Part shown: piece after piece, positions 10,121 to 18,875 of the stretch
How the letters are laid out: every line of letters begins with the position of its first letter
Position numbering within the stretch: the stretch's first letter is position 1
NCBI GenBank assembly: GCA_013141065.1
Contig: JABFRR010000008.1
Location: 377,464-441,463, forward strand
DNA: 64,000 nucleotides
Direction of reading: 5' to 3'
From: Bacteriovoracaceae bacterium
Lineage (GTDB): Bacteria; Bdellovibrionota; Bacteriovoracia; Bacteriovoracales; Bacteriovoracaceae
Program-made: the position numbers and the translations under genes
Notes under the pieces: generated by a model
The model's database searches: none
Told to the model about the DNA's origin: nothing
The model's input: the letters and a program-made list of their open reading frames with translations, nothing else

Positions 10121-11653
10121 GTGGCCGGTTCAAATTTATTAAGTTGGATTTTGTGGATGCCTATGTTGGGAGTGCTTGGAGTTTTAATCCTACCAAAGGA
10201 TAAGACTACAATGATCAAAGGGTGGGCTTTAATAAACACCATCATAACTTTCATTCTTACGGTAGTTCTCTACTCTAAGTTCGATACGAATCAAGCAGGA
10301 ATGCAAGAAGCGTTCAATGTAGCAATACCTTGGATATCACAATTCAATATCTTCTATAGATTAGGAGTTGATGGTATTTCGCTTCCAATGGTTATCCTAA
10401 CAGGATTACTATTCATGCTTTGTATCCTGAGTTCATGGACACAAATTAAAAAATCAATCAAAGCCTACTTCGCATTATTGCTACTTCTTCAAAGTACAGT
10501 TTTCGGAGTCTTTTTTGCTCTCGATTTTTTCTTATTTTATGTTTATTGGGAAGTTATGCTTATTCCAATGTTTTTCCTTATCGGTGTATGGGGTGGAGAA
10601 AACAGAGAATACGCTGCTGTTAAATTTTTCTTATATACGTTTTTTGGTTCAATCTTGATGCTCGTTGGTATTGTTGCACTTTACTTTGCGACTAACCAAT
10701 CAGTAGATTCATTTAATATCTTAGCTCTCTCGGGTGGAAAGTTTTCTCAATTATCTGTTTCATTATTTGGAACAACGGTATCGTTTTCAAAAATATTCTT
10801 TGTGTTTATGTTCATTGGATTTGCAATTAAGGTTCCAGTGTTTCCATTTCACACTTGGCTTCCACATGCTCACGTTCAGGCTCCAACGGCGATTTCAGTT
10901 ATCCTCGCCGGTGTATTGCTTAAGATGGGAACGTACGGTTTTTTAAGAATCGCTTTTCCAATTTTTCCAGAGTCAGCAAAATATTTTTCTACGGCCATCG
11001 CTTGGTTGGGTCTCATTAACGTTATCTACGGAGCACTCTGTGCCATGGCCCAAACGGATGTAAAAAAGCTTATTGCTTATTCATCGGTTTCTCACATGGG
11101 TTTTGTAATGCTTGGATTAGCGGCAATGACTGTTCAAGGTGTTAACGGAGCAGTTCTGCAAATGTTTAACCACGGAACATCAACAGCAATGATGTTCTTT
11201 ATGATCGGTATTCTTTACGAAAGATCTCACCATAGATGGATTGTAAAGCCAGATGGTTCACGTGGATACGGAGGTCTTTATACACAACTTCCAGTTTATT
11301 CAATCATTTTCATCATAGGTATGTTCGCTTCAATGGGTCTGCCTGGATTATCAGGATTCATTTCTGAAGCACTTATATTTTTAGGAATTTACGAAAGATT
11401 CACTACAATCACAGTTCTTGCTCTCTTTGGTTTATTAATAGGAGCAGCTTATCTTTTATGGATGTTCAAGAGAATGTTCTTTGGAGATGTGAATCCAGAA
11501 GTAAAAGAATATGAAGATATGACGAAGTTGGAAGTTCTTTATATGGCACCTCTATGTGTAGCTGTAATTTTATTTGGTATTTGGCCTTCGCCAATACTGA
11601 ATGTGATGAAAGCATCAGTAGGACAATTGGTGTCGTTGTTAGCAACCTTCTAG
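10121..11653 (+). CDS. nuoM: NADH-quinone oxidoreductase subunit M, set 1
   Basis: The 510-residue antiporter-like subunit starts at GTG after AAGGAGATGACCG. Channel residues are kept: VYWEVMLIPMFFLIG (TM5 Glu), FAIKVPVFPFHTWLP (TM7 Lys), and AGVLLKMGTYGFLR (TM8 Lys). The TM12 segment GFISEALIFLG carries a glutamate. The TM7-8 loop reads WLPHAHVQAPTAIS, whereas the second copy keeps the common WLPDAHVEAPTAGS. This Asp-to-His, Glu-to-Gln change is unusual and distinguishes set 1. Confidence 0.95.
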   Translation: MAGSNLLSWILWMPMLGVLGVLILPKDKTTMIKGWALINTIITFILTVVLYSKFDTNQAGMQEAFNVAIPWISQFNIFYRLGVDGISLPMVILTGLLFMLCILSSWTQIKKSIKAYFALLLLLQSTVFGVFFALDFFLFYVYWEVMLIPMFFLIGVWGGENREYAAVKFFLYTFFGSILMLVGIVALYFATNQSVDSFNILALSGGKFSQLSVSLFGTTVSFSKIFFVFMFIGFAIKVPVFPFHTWLPHAHVQAPTAISVILAGVLLKMGTYGFLRIAFPIFPESAKYFSTAIAWLGLINVIYGALCAMAQTDVKKLIAYSSVSHMGFVMLGLAAMTVQGVNGAVLQMFNHGTSTAMMFFMIGILYERSHHRWIVKPDGSRGYGGLYTQLPVYSIIFIIGMFASMGLPGLSGFISEALIFLGIYERFTTITVLALFGLLIGAAYLLWMFKRMFFGDVNPEVKEYEDMTKLEVLYMAPLCVAVILFGIWPSPILNVMKASVGQLVSLLATF

Positions 11654-11673
11654 TAAACGATTAGGACAAACAA

Positions 11674-13140
11674 ATGCATTTAAATTATTTGGCAAATATT
11701 GGTCGTTATATCCCAGAAGTTATTCTGGTGTTATTGATGGTTGGGCTTATCATTCTTGAAGCGACTTATAAAGAAGACGAAAAAAATAGAAAATATATCT
11801 TTATAGCGACACTTGTCGGATTGGTTGCAACACTTGGAGCTTTAATTGCGAATATGTCTGGAAAGGCTGAAGCAATTTTTAGCAATTCAATTATCATTGA
11901 TCAGTTTAGTACGCTTATAAAGATGGTAATGGTCTTAGGAACATTGGCAGCGATTTACTTAAGTAGATTTTCAAAAGATATTTATGAATCACTTAAAACA
12001 GAATTCGCCATTATGGCCGTCGGTATATTGATTGGTGGATTTTTATTGGCTTCGGCTAATAACATGCTTACTTTTTATCTAGGAATTGAAACACTTTCAA
12101 TTCTCTCATATGTCATGGCCGCTCTCAAGAAGAACGATCAACGCTCAAGTGAAGCAGGTTTAAAATACGCCCTTTACGGTGGTATTTCTGCAGGATTAAT
12201 GTTGTTTGGAATGAGCCATATTTTTGGAGTCTTAGGTACAATTCAGTTTGCTGGTGTAGCTAAGATGATACCAACTTTAACTTCGGCTCAGTTGGCGATC
12301 TTAATGCCCTCTTTTGTTTTATTGTTTGCAGGCATTGGTTATAAAATTGCTTCAGTTCCTTTTCACATGTGGTCGCCAGATGTTTATGAAGGCTCTCCTA
12401 CTCCGGTAACAACTTTCTTTGCGATAGTGCCGAAATTAGCAGGGATCGCAGCTCTCATTAGAATTACAGCTGTCTTTTTTGTGGTTGATAGTCCAATGAA
12501 GATTGGGTGGATTGGATTGTTAATTGTTATTTCAGCTTTAACGATGACAGTGGGTAATGTTACGGCCATTGGCCAAAAATCAGTTAAAAGAATGCTTGCA
12601 TACTCATCTATATCTCATGCAGGAATAATGTTAGCTGGTATCGTTGTTATTAACGATGTGGGAATTAGATCAGTTGTATTCTACGGAATAACTTATTTAT
12701 TTATGACACTAGTTGCTTTTTACATAACGAGTATCGTTCAAGATAAATATGGCAACGATCACTTTGATAGATTTTCTGGTTTAATTTACAGATATCCATT
12801 CATGGCAGTCATGATGGCAGTTGTCATGTTCTCGCTAACAGGTCTTCCACCATTAGCTGGATTTGTAGCAAAGTATAATATTATTTCATCGCTTATCAAT
12901 TCAAAGAATTATGCACTAGCTATAGTCCTTGGATTAAACTCAGTAGTATCTGCTTATTACTATTTAAAAATAGTAAGGCTCATGACTTTGAAACCTCAAG
13001 AATCTAATGAAGAAATTGAAGGATTTGGTTTTTTAAATCAAATGGTCATAGTTTCTATGACAGTGCCAGTTTTCGTATTGGGAATTTTTTGGGAAACAAT
13101 AATGAATTTAGCCGCAGGTGCTAAGCTTTTTATTCAATAA
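11674..13140 (+). CDS. nuoN: NADH-quinone oxidoreductase subunit N, set 1
   Basis: This canonical NuoN has 488 residues. It shows LTFYLGIETLSILSYVMAAL (TM5 Glu), GYKIASVPFHMWSPDVYEG (TM7 Lys and loop), SPTPVTTFFAIVPKLAG (TM8 Lys), and GLPPLAGFVAKYNI (TM12 Lys). It is the third antiporter-like pump and closes the first nuo set. The second nuoA starts four bases after its stop codon. Confidence 0.94.
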   Translation: MHLNYLANIGRYIPEVILVLLMVGLIILEATYKEDEKNRKYIFIATLVGLVATLGALIANMSGKAEAIFSNSIIIDQFSTLIKMVMVLGTLAAIYLSRFSKDIYESLKTEFAIMAVGILIGGFLLASANNMLTFYLGIETLSILSYVMAALKKNDQRSSEAGLKYALYGGISAGLMLFGMSHIFGVLGTIQFAGVAKMIPTLTSAQLAILMPSFVLLFAGIGYKIASVPFHMWSPDVYEGSPTPVTTFFAIVPKLAGIAALIRITAVFFVVDSPMKIGWIGLLIVISALTMTVGNVTAIGQKSVKRMLAYSSISHAGIMLAGIVVINDVGIRSVVFYGITYLFMTLVAFYITSIVQDKYGNDHFDRFSGLIYRYPFMAVMMAVVMFSLTGLPPLAGFVAKYNIISSLINSKNYALAIVLGLNSVVSAYYYLKIVRLMTLKPQESNEEIEGFGFLNQMVIVSMTVPVFVLGIFWETIMNLAAGAKLFIQ

Positions 13141-13143
13141 CAA

Positions 13144-13518
13144 ATGAGTGAGTTAAATATGGAATTCCTTTCTTTTGTCATTTTTTTGATTCTTGCAACT
13201 GCATTAGGACTTATTCTAATGTTTATCTCAAACTTACTCGGCCAAAAAAAGAAAACAGTGAGAAAAAACGATATTTATGAATCTGGTGTTAATCCAGTTG
13301 GAAGTGCTACTAGGCAATACGATATTAAGTTTTTTTTAACTGCAATTTTATTTTTACTATTTGATGTTGAAATTGTTTTTTTACTACCTTGGGCCATTGC
13401 CTATAACAACGCAACAAATACAGGCTTTCTCATTGCCGGATTTGTTTTTTTCATGGCGGTGCTTTTAGTTGGTTATATTTTTGTTATCAACTCTAAAGCT
13501 TTAAAGTGGGAAGAATAA
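13144..13518 (+). CDS. nuoA: NADH-quinone oxidoreductase subunit A, set 2
   Basis: The 124-residue NuoA has the loop NDIYESGVNPVGSATRQYDI and FLLFDVEIVFLLPWA. The loop cysteine of set 1 is serine here (YESG), as in the E. coli-type NuoA. This single difference, plus overall divergence, argues that the two sets are separate lineages. It starts a second A-H-J-K-L-M-N series in the same operon. An internal in-frame ATG (MEFLSF) could be an alternative start. Confidence 0.92.
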   Translation: MSELNMEFLSFVIFLILATALGLILMFISNLLGQKKKTVRKNDIYESGVNPVGSATRQYDIKFFLTAILFLLFDVEIVFLLPWAIAYNNATNTGFLIAGFVFFMAVLLVGYIFVINSKALKWEE

Positions 13519-13519
13519 T

Positions 13520-14569
13520 ATGTTAGAAGCAATTATTGAAATTATCATTAAAACAGCAGTTATTATGGCCTTTCCTCTAGGTGCTTTGCCGCTAATTATT
13601 CATGTTGAAAGAAGGGGTGCAGCTTTTATTCAAAAGCGTGTTGGGCCAAATCGTGTAGGGCCTTTTGGTTTACTTCAGCCATTAGCAGATGTTGCAAAAT
13701 TTATGTTTAAAGAAGAAGTTCACCCAAGTCATGTGAGACCATTTTTTTATTCTGCAGCTCCTTTAATTGCTCTAGTCGTTGCACTTTTGCCGCTTGCTTG
13801 TATTCCAATTATGGGGCCATTTCAATTTTTTGATAGAACTGTTTATCCAGAAGTTTTCAGAAGTGACATGGGAATATTTTTCGCATTCGCTGCTTCTGCT
13901 CTAGGTTCATATGGAATCTTGCTAGCAGGTTGGGCATCAAATAATAAGTATACAATGTTGGGAGCGCTAAGGGCCTGCGCCCAAATGGTTTCATACGAAC
14001 TGTCTCTTTCGACAGCTGTTGTCGCCATGATTTTTATCTTTGGAACAAATGACATACATTTGATGGTTGATTGGCAAACAGGATATTGGTTTGGATTTAT
14101 ACCGAAATGGGGAGTTTTTGTTCAGCCAGTTGCGGCCATGTTGTTTCTTGTCGGAATTTTTGCAGAGTCAAATAGGTTACCATTTGACTTAGCTGAGGGT
14201 GAATCAGAAATCGTAGCGGGTTATCACTTAGAGTATTCTTCGATGAAATTTGCAATTTTCTTTATGGCCGAATATGTTCACATGATTGCTCTTTCTGCAT
14301 TGTTTATTATTATGTTTTTTGGCGGTTACAGCGTACTTCCTGGTTTAGACCTCATACCACTATCAAATCCGTTTATTTTGCCTCTTCTACAAGTCACTTC
14401 ATTGACTATTAAAATTGCATTAATGATATGGTTTTTTGTTTGGGTACGTTGGACATTTCCAAGATTTAGATACGATCAATTAATGAACCTGGGATGGGAA
14501 AGACTTCTTCCATTAGGAATTGTTAACTTAATAATCACAGTATTATTTGTCTATTTTAGGAACCAATAA
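13520..14569 (+). CDS. nuoH: NADH-quinone oxidoreductase subunit H, set 2
   Basis: The 349-residue NuoH has HVERRGAAFIQKRVGPNRVG, PFGLLQPLADVAKFMFKEE, ESNRLPFDLAEGESEIVAGY and the EYSSMKFAIFFMAEY segment. The charged residues of the E-channel are retained. The spacing of two bases to nuoA2 and nuoJ2 shows it is part of the polycistronic unit. It is shorter than set 1 NuoH, lacking the extended termini. Confidence 0.94.
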   Translation: MLEAIIEIIIKTAVIMAFPLGALPLIIHVERRGAAFIQKRVGPNRVGPFGLLQPLADVAKFMFKEEVHPSHVRPFFYSAAPLIALVVALLPLACIPIMGPFQFFDRTVYPEVFRSDMGIFFAFAASALGSYGILLAGWASNNKYTMLGALRACAQMVSYELSLSTAVVAMIFIFGTNDIHLMVDWQTGYWFGFIPKWGVFVQPVAAMLFLVGIFAESNRLPFDLAEGESEIVAGYHLEYSSMKFAIFFMAEYVHMIALSALFIIMFFGGYSVLPGLDLIPLSNPFILPLLQVTSLTIKIALMIWFFVWVRWTFPRFRYDQLMNLGWERLLPLGIVNLIITVLFVYFRNQ

Positions 14570-14571
14570 TT

Positions 14572-15102
14572 ATGGCGTATGACATTTTATTAACCATCAT
14601 GACGATGGTGTTTGCACTTATGGTCGTCTTTTCTAAGAAAACAGTTGTTGCAGCTTTTTCTTTATTAATGACTCTCTTATCTATTGCTATGATCTACTTT
14701 CAATTAGGAACAGTATTTTTAGCTGCAATTCAAGTTTTGGTAAACGCCGGAGCGATTGCTATTTTATTTGTTTTTGTCATGATGCTAATTAACCTTGAAC
14801 AATTTCAAAATAATCGAGAAAGAAGTAAATCTAAACTCATTATATCAATCCTTACTACTTTAATTATTCTCGGTGTTTTTTCTTTGATAATAAATAACAA
14901 TATTGAAGTCCTCTCTGCAGTAAATATTTCTGATAATTCAATGAAGACACTATTTGATAAATTATTTACCGAATACTACCTACCATTTGAAATGGCCACG
15001 GTTCTACTATTAGCTGCACTTGTCGCTTGTATTGTCATAACGGGTAGTGAAAAAGGTATTAAGCAAGAGCAAGAAAAATTGCAGGAGAACTTAAATGAGT
15101 AG
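14572..15102 (+). CDS. nuoJ: NADH-quinone oxidoreductase subunit J, set 2
   Basis: The 176-residue protein has the NuoJ TM3 signature IQVLVNAGAIAILFVFVMML. The C-terminal membrane segment PFEMATVLLLAALVACIVI is followed by a charged tail. The set 1 tyrosine-glycine pair (VVYAGG) is VNAGA here. Its end overlaps nuoK2 by eight bases, the same arrangement as in set 1, suggesting the J-K overlap is ancestral to both sets. Confidence 0.9.
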   Translation: MAYDILLTIMTMVFALMVVFSKKTVVAAFSLLMTLLSIAMIYFQLGTVFLAAIQVLVNAGAIAILFVFVMMLINLEQFQNNRERSKSKLIISILTTLIILGVFSLIINNNIEVLSAVNISDNSMKTLFDKLFTEYYLPFEMATVLLLAALVACIVITGSEKGIKQEQEKLQENLNE

Positions 15103-15391
15103 CATTTATTATTACCTGGCAGGTTTTCTTTTTACTCTTGGCTTACTAGGCACGATCTTTAAAAAAGATTTAATATCGATACTCTTATGTCTCGAGCTAA
15201 TGATGGGTGGAGTGAGTTTGTTAATTATTCTCTTTTCACGCTCAACGGGACTTCTAGACGCACAATTATTAGTTTTTTTCATGATCATTGTGTCAGCCTG
15301 TGAAGTCGCAATTGGACTTAGTTTAATCATAGCCCTACATAGAAAAAAGCAAACAATATACACAGACGATATTAAAATCATAACAGAGTAA
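15095..15391 (+). CDS. nuoK: NADH-quinone oxidoreductase subunit K, set 2
   Basis: The 98-residue three-helix protein has the NuoK segments KDLISILLCLELMMGGVSLL and IVSACEVAIGLSLIIAL with the two conserved buried glutamates. It overlaps nuoJ2 and is followed nine bases later by nuoL2. Confidence 0.92.
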   Translation: MSSIYYYLAGFLFTLGLLGTIFKKDLISILLCLELMMGGVSLLIILFSRSTGLLDAQLLVFFMIIVSACEVAIGLSLIIALHRKKQTIYTDDIKIITE

Positions 15392-15399
15392 GAGTTATT

Positions 15400-17373
15400 A
15401 TGTACGAAAACTACTTGGCACTGATTCCCTTGTTTCCACTTTTCGCGTTTTTACTTAACTCTATTTTAATAAAAAATAAGTTAAATAACGTGCAAGCTGG
15501 CGCAATTACCTTTGTGTCTTTATTTATTTCATTTATTTTAGCAATCATTACATCAATTCACGTTTTTGAAAATGGCCCAGTGAGTGTGAAGTTGTGGGAG
15601 TGGATGACTTATGGAAATATCAAATTCAACATTCATTTTATTATGGATGAATTATCAGTCATTTTAAGTCTAATGGTTACAGGTATTGGAAGTGCTATTG
15701 CATTTTTCTCAATTGGCTACATGGACCATGAAGAAAAAGTGGGTAAATTCTTTGCCTTTTTTGCCTTGTTTGCTTTCTCAATGTTACTTCTAGTTCATGG
15801 AGAAAACTTTCTAGTTTTATTTATGGGATGGGAAGGTGTTGGCTTGAGCTCGTACCTTTTAATCGGCTTTTGGTATGAACACACTAAAAATGGTAATGCT
15901 GCAAAAAAAGCCTTTATCGCTAACCGTGTCGGTGACTTTGGATTAGTTCTAGGTATGATTGGCTTTGCACTTGTATTTAATACTATCTCTTTTACAGATT
16001 TAAAAAATCCTGACCTCGCAATTATTTTAGCAAATAAAGAGCTACTCATTGCCTCAAGCTTACTATTGGTTTTAGGTGCAGCAGGTAAGTCAGCTCAAAT
16101 TCCATTGTTTGTTTGGTTACCAGATGCCATGATGGGGCCAACTCCTGTTTCGGCACTAATGCATGCTGCGACGATGGTTACTGCAGGTATATTTCTTCTC
16201 TGCCGAGTTTCAAATGTAATTGTTCACTTTCCAGTTGTACTCGATGTCATTGCATGGATGGGAGCTCTTACAGCTTTACTGGCTTCTTTGATTGCCATTA
16301 CTCAAACAGATATCAAAAAAATACTAGCTTACTCTACAGTTTCTCAATTGGGTTACATGGTGCTTGCCTGTGGCGTTGGTGCATTCTCAACAGGAATGTT
16401 TCACGTTTTCACACACGCATTTTTCAAAGCCCTTCTGTTTTTATGTGCAGCCTCGGTCATTTACGGGTGCCATCATGAACAAGATATTTTCAAAATGGGT
16501 GGCCTAAAAAAGAAAATGCCAATTACTTTTTGGACATTTACGATTGGATTTTTGGCGATTGCCGGGATTCCAGGATTTTCAGGATTCTTTTCAAAAGATG
16601 AAATTTTAGTAATGGCCTTAACTAATCCAGGTAATGGTGTTTGGCTTTATTCAATTGCACTTTTAACAGCTCTGCTTACAGCTTTTTACATGATGAGAAT
16701 GTTAGTATTGGTTTTCATTGTTGAACCAGTGAAAGAAGAAAAAGCCCACAAGAAGCATTCTAAACACGACAAACATGACGATCACGGCAGCCATGATATT
16801 CATGAATCCCCTGGAGTCATGACAGTCCCCCTTATGATTTTAGCTTTTTGTTCACTCACAGCAGGATATTTAGGTCTGCCTCATTTATTAAGCCATGATA
16901 ATTCAAGAGTATTTCAAAATTTTGTTGAAAAATTTGTAGCAAAAGTTCAAGGGCACTCACATATCTCGGCCCAAAATGAAGTTGTCATGATGGTTGTTAC
17001 AACACTATTAATACTCTCTTCTATGGGGCTTGCGTATTATATTTATGTGGTTAATGATCCGAGTAAAATGCGTGACAATCTTAAAAATAAGTTTCAATTA
17101 CTTTGGTCAATAAGCTCAAATAGATTCAAAGTTGATGAGTTTTATTTATTAGCGATCATTAAACCATTATATAAAATTGGTTCCTTTTTAGTCGAAATAG
17201 TGGAAACACACATTGTTAATGGAGTTGTAAAACTTGTTACTAAGCTAACAACATCAAGTGGAAATTTCCTTGATGACTCTAAACCTGAAAGACTAGAGAT
17301 GGGTATTCTTTATATCGTAATAGGTTTAACTATTATTATTACAGCTGTTTTTAACGCATTTATTTTTAGATAA
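15400..17373 (+). CDS. nuoL: NADH-quinone oxidoreductase subunit L, set 2, with His-rich loop
   Basis: The 657-residue NuoL keeps channel residues in MGWEGVGLSSYLLIGFWYEH, GKSAQIPLFVWLPDAMMGPT, ALMHAATMVTAG and GFSGFFSKDEIL. At about residues 447-470 a hydrophilic loop is unusually rich in histidine and lysine (HKKHSKHDKHDDHGSHDIH). The set 1 NuoL has only a modest counterpart (DHHIYDHAHEEH). The loop could bind metal ions or be a simple low-complexity expansion. It is the distal pump of the second membrane arm. Confidence 0.94.
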   Translation: MYENYLALIPLFPLFAFLLNSILIKNKLNNVQAGAITFVSLFISFILAIITSIHVFENGPVSVKLWEWMTYGNIKFNIHFIMDELSVILSLMVTGIGSAIAFFSIGYMDHEEKVGKFFAFFALFAFSMLLLVHGENFLVLFMGWEGVGLSSYLLIGFWYEHTKNGNAAKKAFIANRVGDFGLVLGMIGFALVFNTISFTDLKNPDLAIILANKELLIASSLLLVLGAAGKSAQIPLFVWLPDAMMGPTPVSALMHAATMVTAGIFLLCRVSNVIVHFPVVLDVIAWMGALTALLASLIAITQTDIKKILAYSTVSQLGYMVLACGVGAFSTGMFHVFTHAFFKALLFLCAASVIYGCHHEQDIFKMGGLKKKMPITFWTFTIGFLAIAGIPGFSGFFSKDEILVMALTNPGNGVWLYSIALLTALLTAFYMMRMLVLVFIVEPVKEEKAHKKHSKHDKHDDHGSHDIHESPGVMTVPLMILAFCSLTAGYLGLPHLLSHDNSRVFQNFVEKFVAKVQGHSHISAQNEVVMMVVTTLLILSSMGLAYYIYVVNDPSKMRDNLKNKFQLLWSISSNRFKVDEFYLLAIIKPLYKIGSFLVEIVETHIVNGVVKLVTKLTTSSGNFLDDSKPERLEMGILYIVIGLTIIITAVFNAFIFR

Positions 17374-17387
17374 CATTTGGATACAAA

Positions 17388-18872
17388 ATGGATCAATTAT
17401 TTCTTATAAAATTTCTCATTCCACTTTTTTGGGCAATCAGTTTTATGTTTGCACCAAAAAACAATGAACGAATGATAAAGGTGCTGGCACTTATCGGTGC
17501 TGTCGTTACCTTTGCCTATTCGATAAAAATGTTTACTGATCTCCCAGATCCGGGAGTTTTATCTACTTTACTAAAATTTGAAATGCCACTGTTCTTCAAT
17601 ATTTCGTACACATTTGCAATGGACGGTTTGAGTGGATTATTACTCTTATTAAATGCATTTTTATTATTGGTTGTTGTTGTTGCAACTTGGGATATTAAAA
17701 CTGAAAAGCTAAGACTTTATTATTTTTTAATTTTCTTACTTACTTGGGCTGTTAATGGATCATTGCTTTCAACCTCTCTTTATGGTTTTTATATTTTTTG
17801 GGAAGTGATGTTGATCCCACTATTTATCTTGGTTGGTGTATTTGGCGGAGAAAACCGCAGATATGCGAGTTTTAAATTTTTCATGATGACGGCAGCTGGC
17901 TCAATCCTAATGCTGGCTTCTATGTGTTACATGAGTGCACTGGCTTATAAAATAAATGGTTCATATGACTTAACATTTGAGGTTATTCAGTCCCTAAATC
18001 TTAAGTATGATGGGTTCTACTCACCTCAATCATTAATTTTTTGGACTTTTACTATTGCCTTCTTTTTAAAGGTTCCAGTTTTTCCTTTTCACTCTTGGTT
18101 GCCAGATGCGCACGTTGAAGCTCCAACAGCTGGATCGATTATTCTTGCAGGGATTTTATTAAAGCTTGGAATTTATGGTTTTTTACGATTTGTAATTCCA
18201 GTTTTCCCTGAAGCCGTCGAAGCCAATAGAGACATCGTCTTATACCTCGGAGCCATTGGGGTAATTTATGGTGCACTTACCGCTTGGGTTCAAACGGATA
18301 TCAAAAAGTTAGTGGCTTTTTCTTCAATTTCACATATGGGTTATATCATTATGGGTATATTTTCTCAGAATGAATTTGCAGTTAAAGGAGCTATTTTTCA
18401 AATGATAGCACACGGTATATCAACACCAGGTCTCTTCATCGGCGTTCATTATCTTTACACTAGAAGACATACTAAAAAATTAGATCAATACGGTGGTATT
18501 GCGGCAGTCATGCCAAGATTTGCGATCTTGTTTTTTATCATTACTGCAGGATCAATGGCAGTTCCAATGACTTGTGGTTTTGTTGGCGAGTTCATGATTA
18601 TTATGGGTACTTATGAAGTGAATAAAGTGGTGGCTATCTTAGCAGCCTCAGGAATCATTCTTTCTCCAATTTATCTTTTGAAAATGTATCATCTCACGGC
18701 CCTTGGAGAATTAGTTCACGAAGAAAATAAAAAACTTAAAGATCTTTCCCTACTTGAAGCGGCTCCGCTCCTTGTATTGTCTATATTAACAATTGTGCTA
18801 GGACTTTATCCTAAATGGGTCATGGGACTCTATGATGGAACAATTAATTTCTTCATAACGAAAGGTTTATAA
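17388..18872 (+). CDS. nuoM: NADH-quinone oxidoreductase subunit M, set 2
   Basis: The 494-residue NuoM shows FWEVMLIPLFILVGVFGGEN (TM5 Glu), FFLKVPVFPFHSWLPDAHVE, APTAGSIILAGILLKLGIYG (TM7 and TM8 Lys) and CGFVGEFMIIMG (TM12 Glu). Unlike set 1 it keeps the standard DAHVEAPTAGS loop. It lies between nuoL2 and the divergent nuoN2. Confidence 0.94.
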   Translation: MDQLFLIKFLIPLFWAISFMFAPKNNERMIKVLALIGAVVTFAYSIKMFTDLPDPGVLSTLLKFEMPLFFNISYTFAMDGLSGLLLLLNAFLLLVVVVATWDIKTEKLRLYYFLIFLLTWAVNGSLLSTSLYGFYIFWEVMLIPLFILVGVFGGENRRYASFKFFMMTAAGSILMLASMCYMSALAYKINGSYDLTFEVIQSLNLKYDGFYSPQSLIFWTFTIAFFLKVPVFPFHSWLPDAHVEAPTAGSIILAGILLKLGIYGFLRFVIPVFPEAVEANRDIVLYLGAIGVIYGALTAWVQTDIKKLVAFSSISHMGYIIMGIFSQNEFAVKGAIFQMIAHGISTPGLFIGVHYLYTRRHTKKLDQYGGIAAVMPRFAILFFIITAGSMAVPMTCGFVGEFMIIMGTYEVNKVVAILAASGIILSPIYLLKMYHLTALGELVHEENKKLKDLSLLEAAPLLVLSILTIVLGLYPKWVMGLYDGTINFFITKGL

Positions 18873-18875
18873 AAA

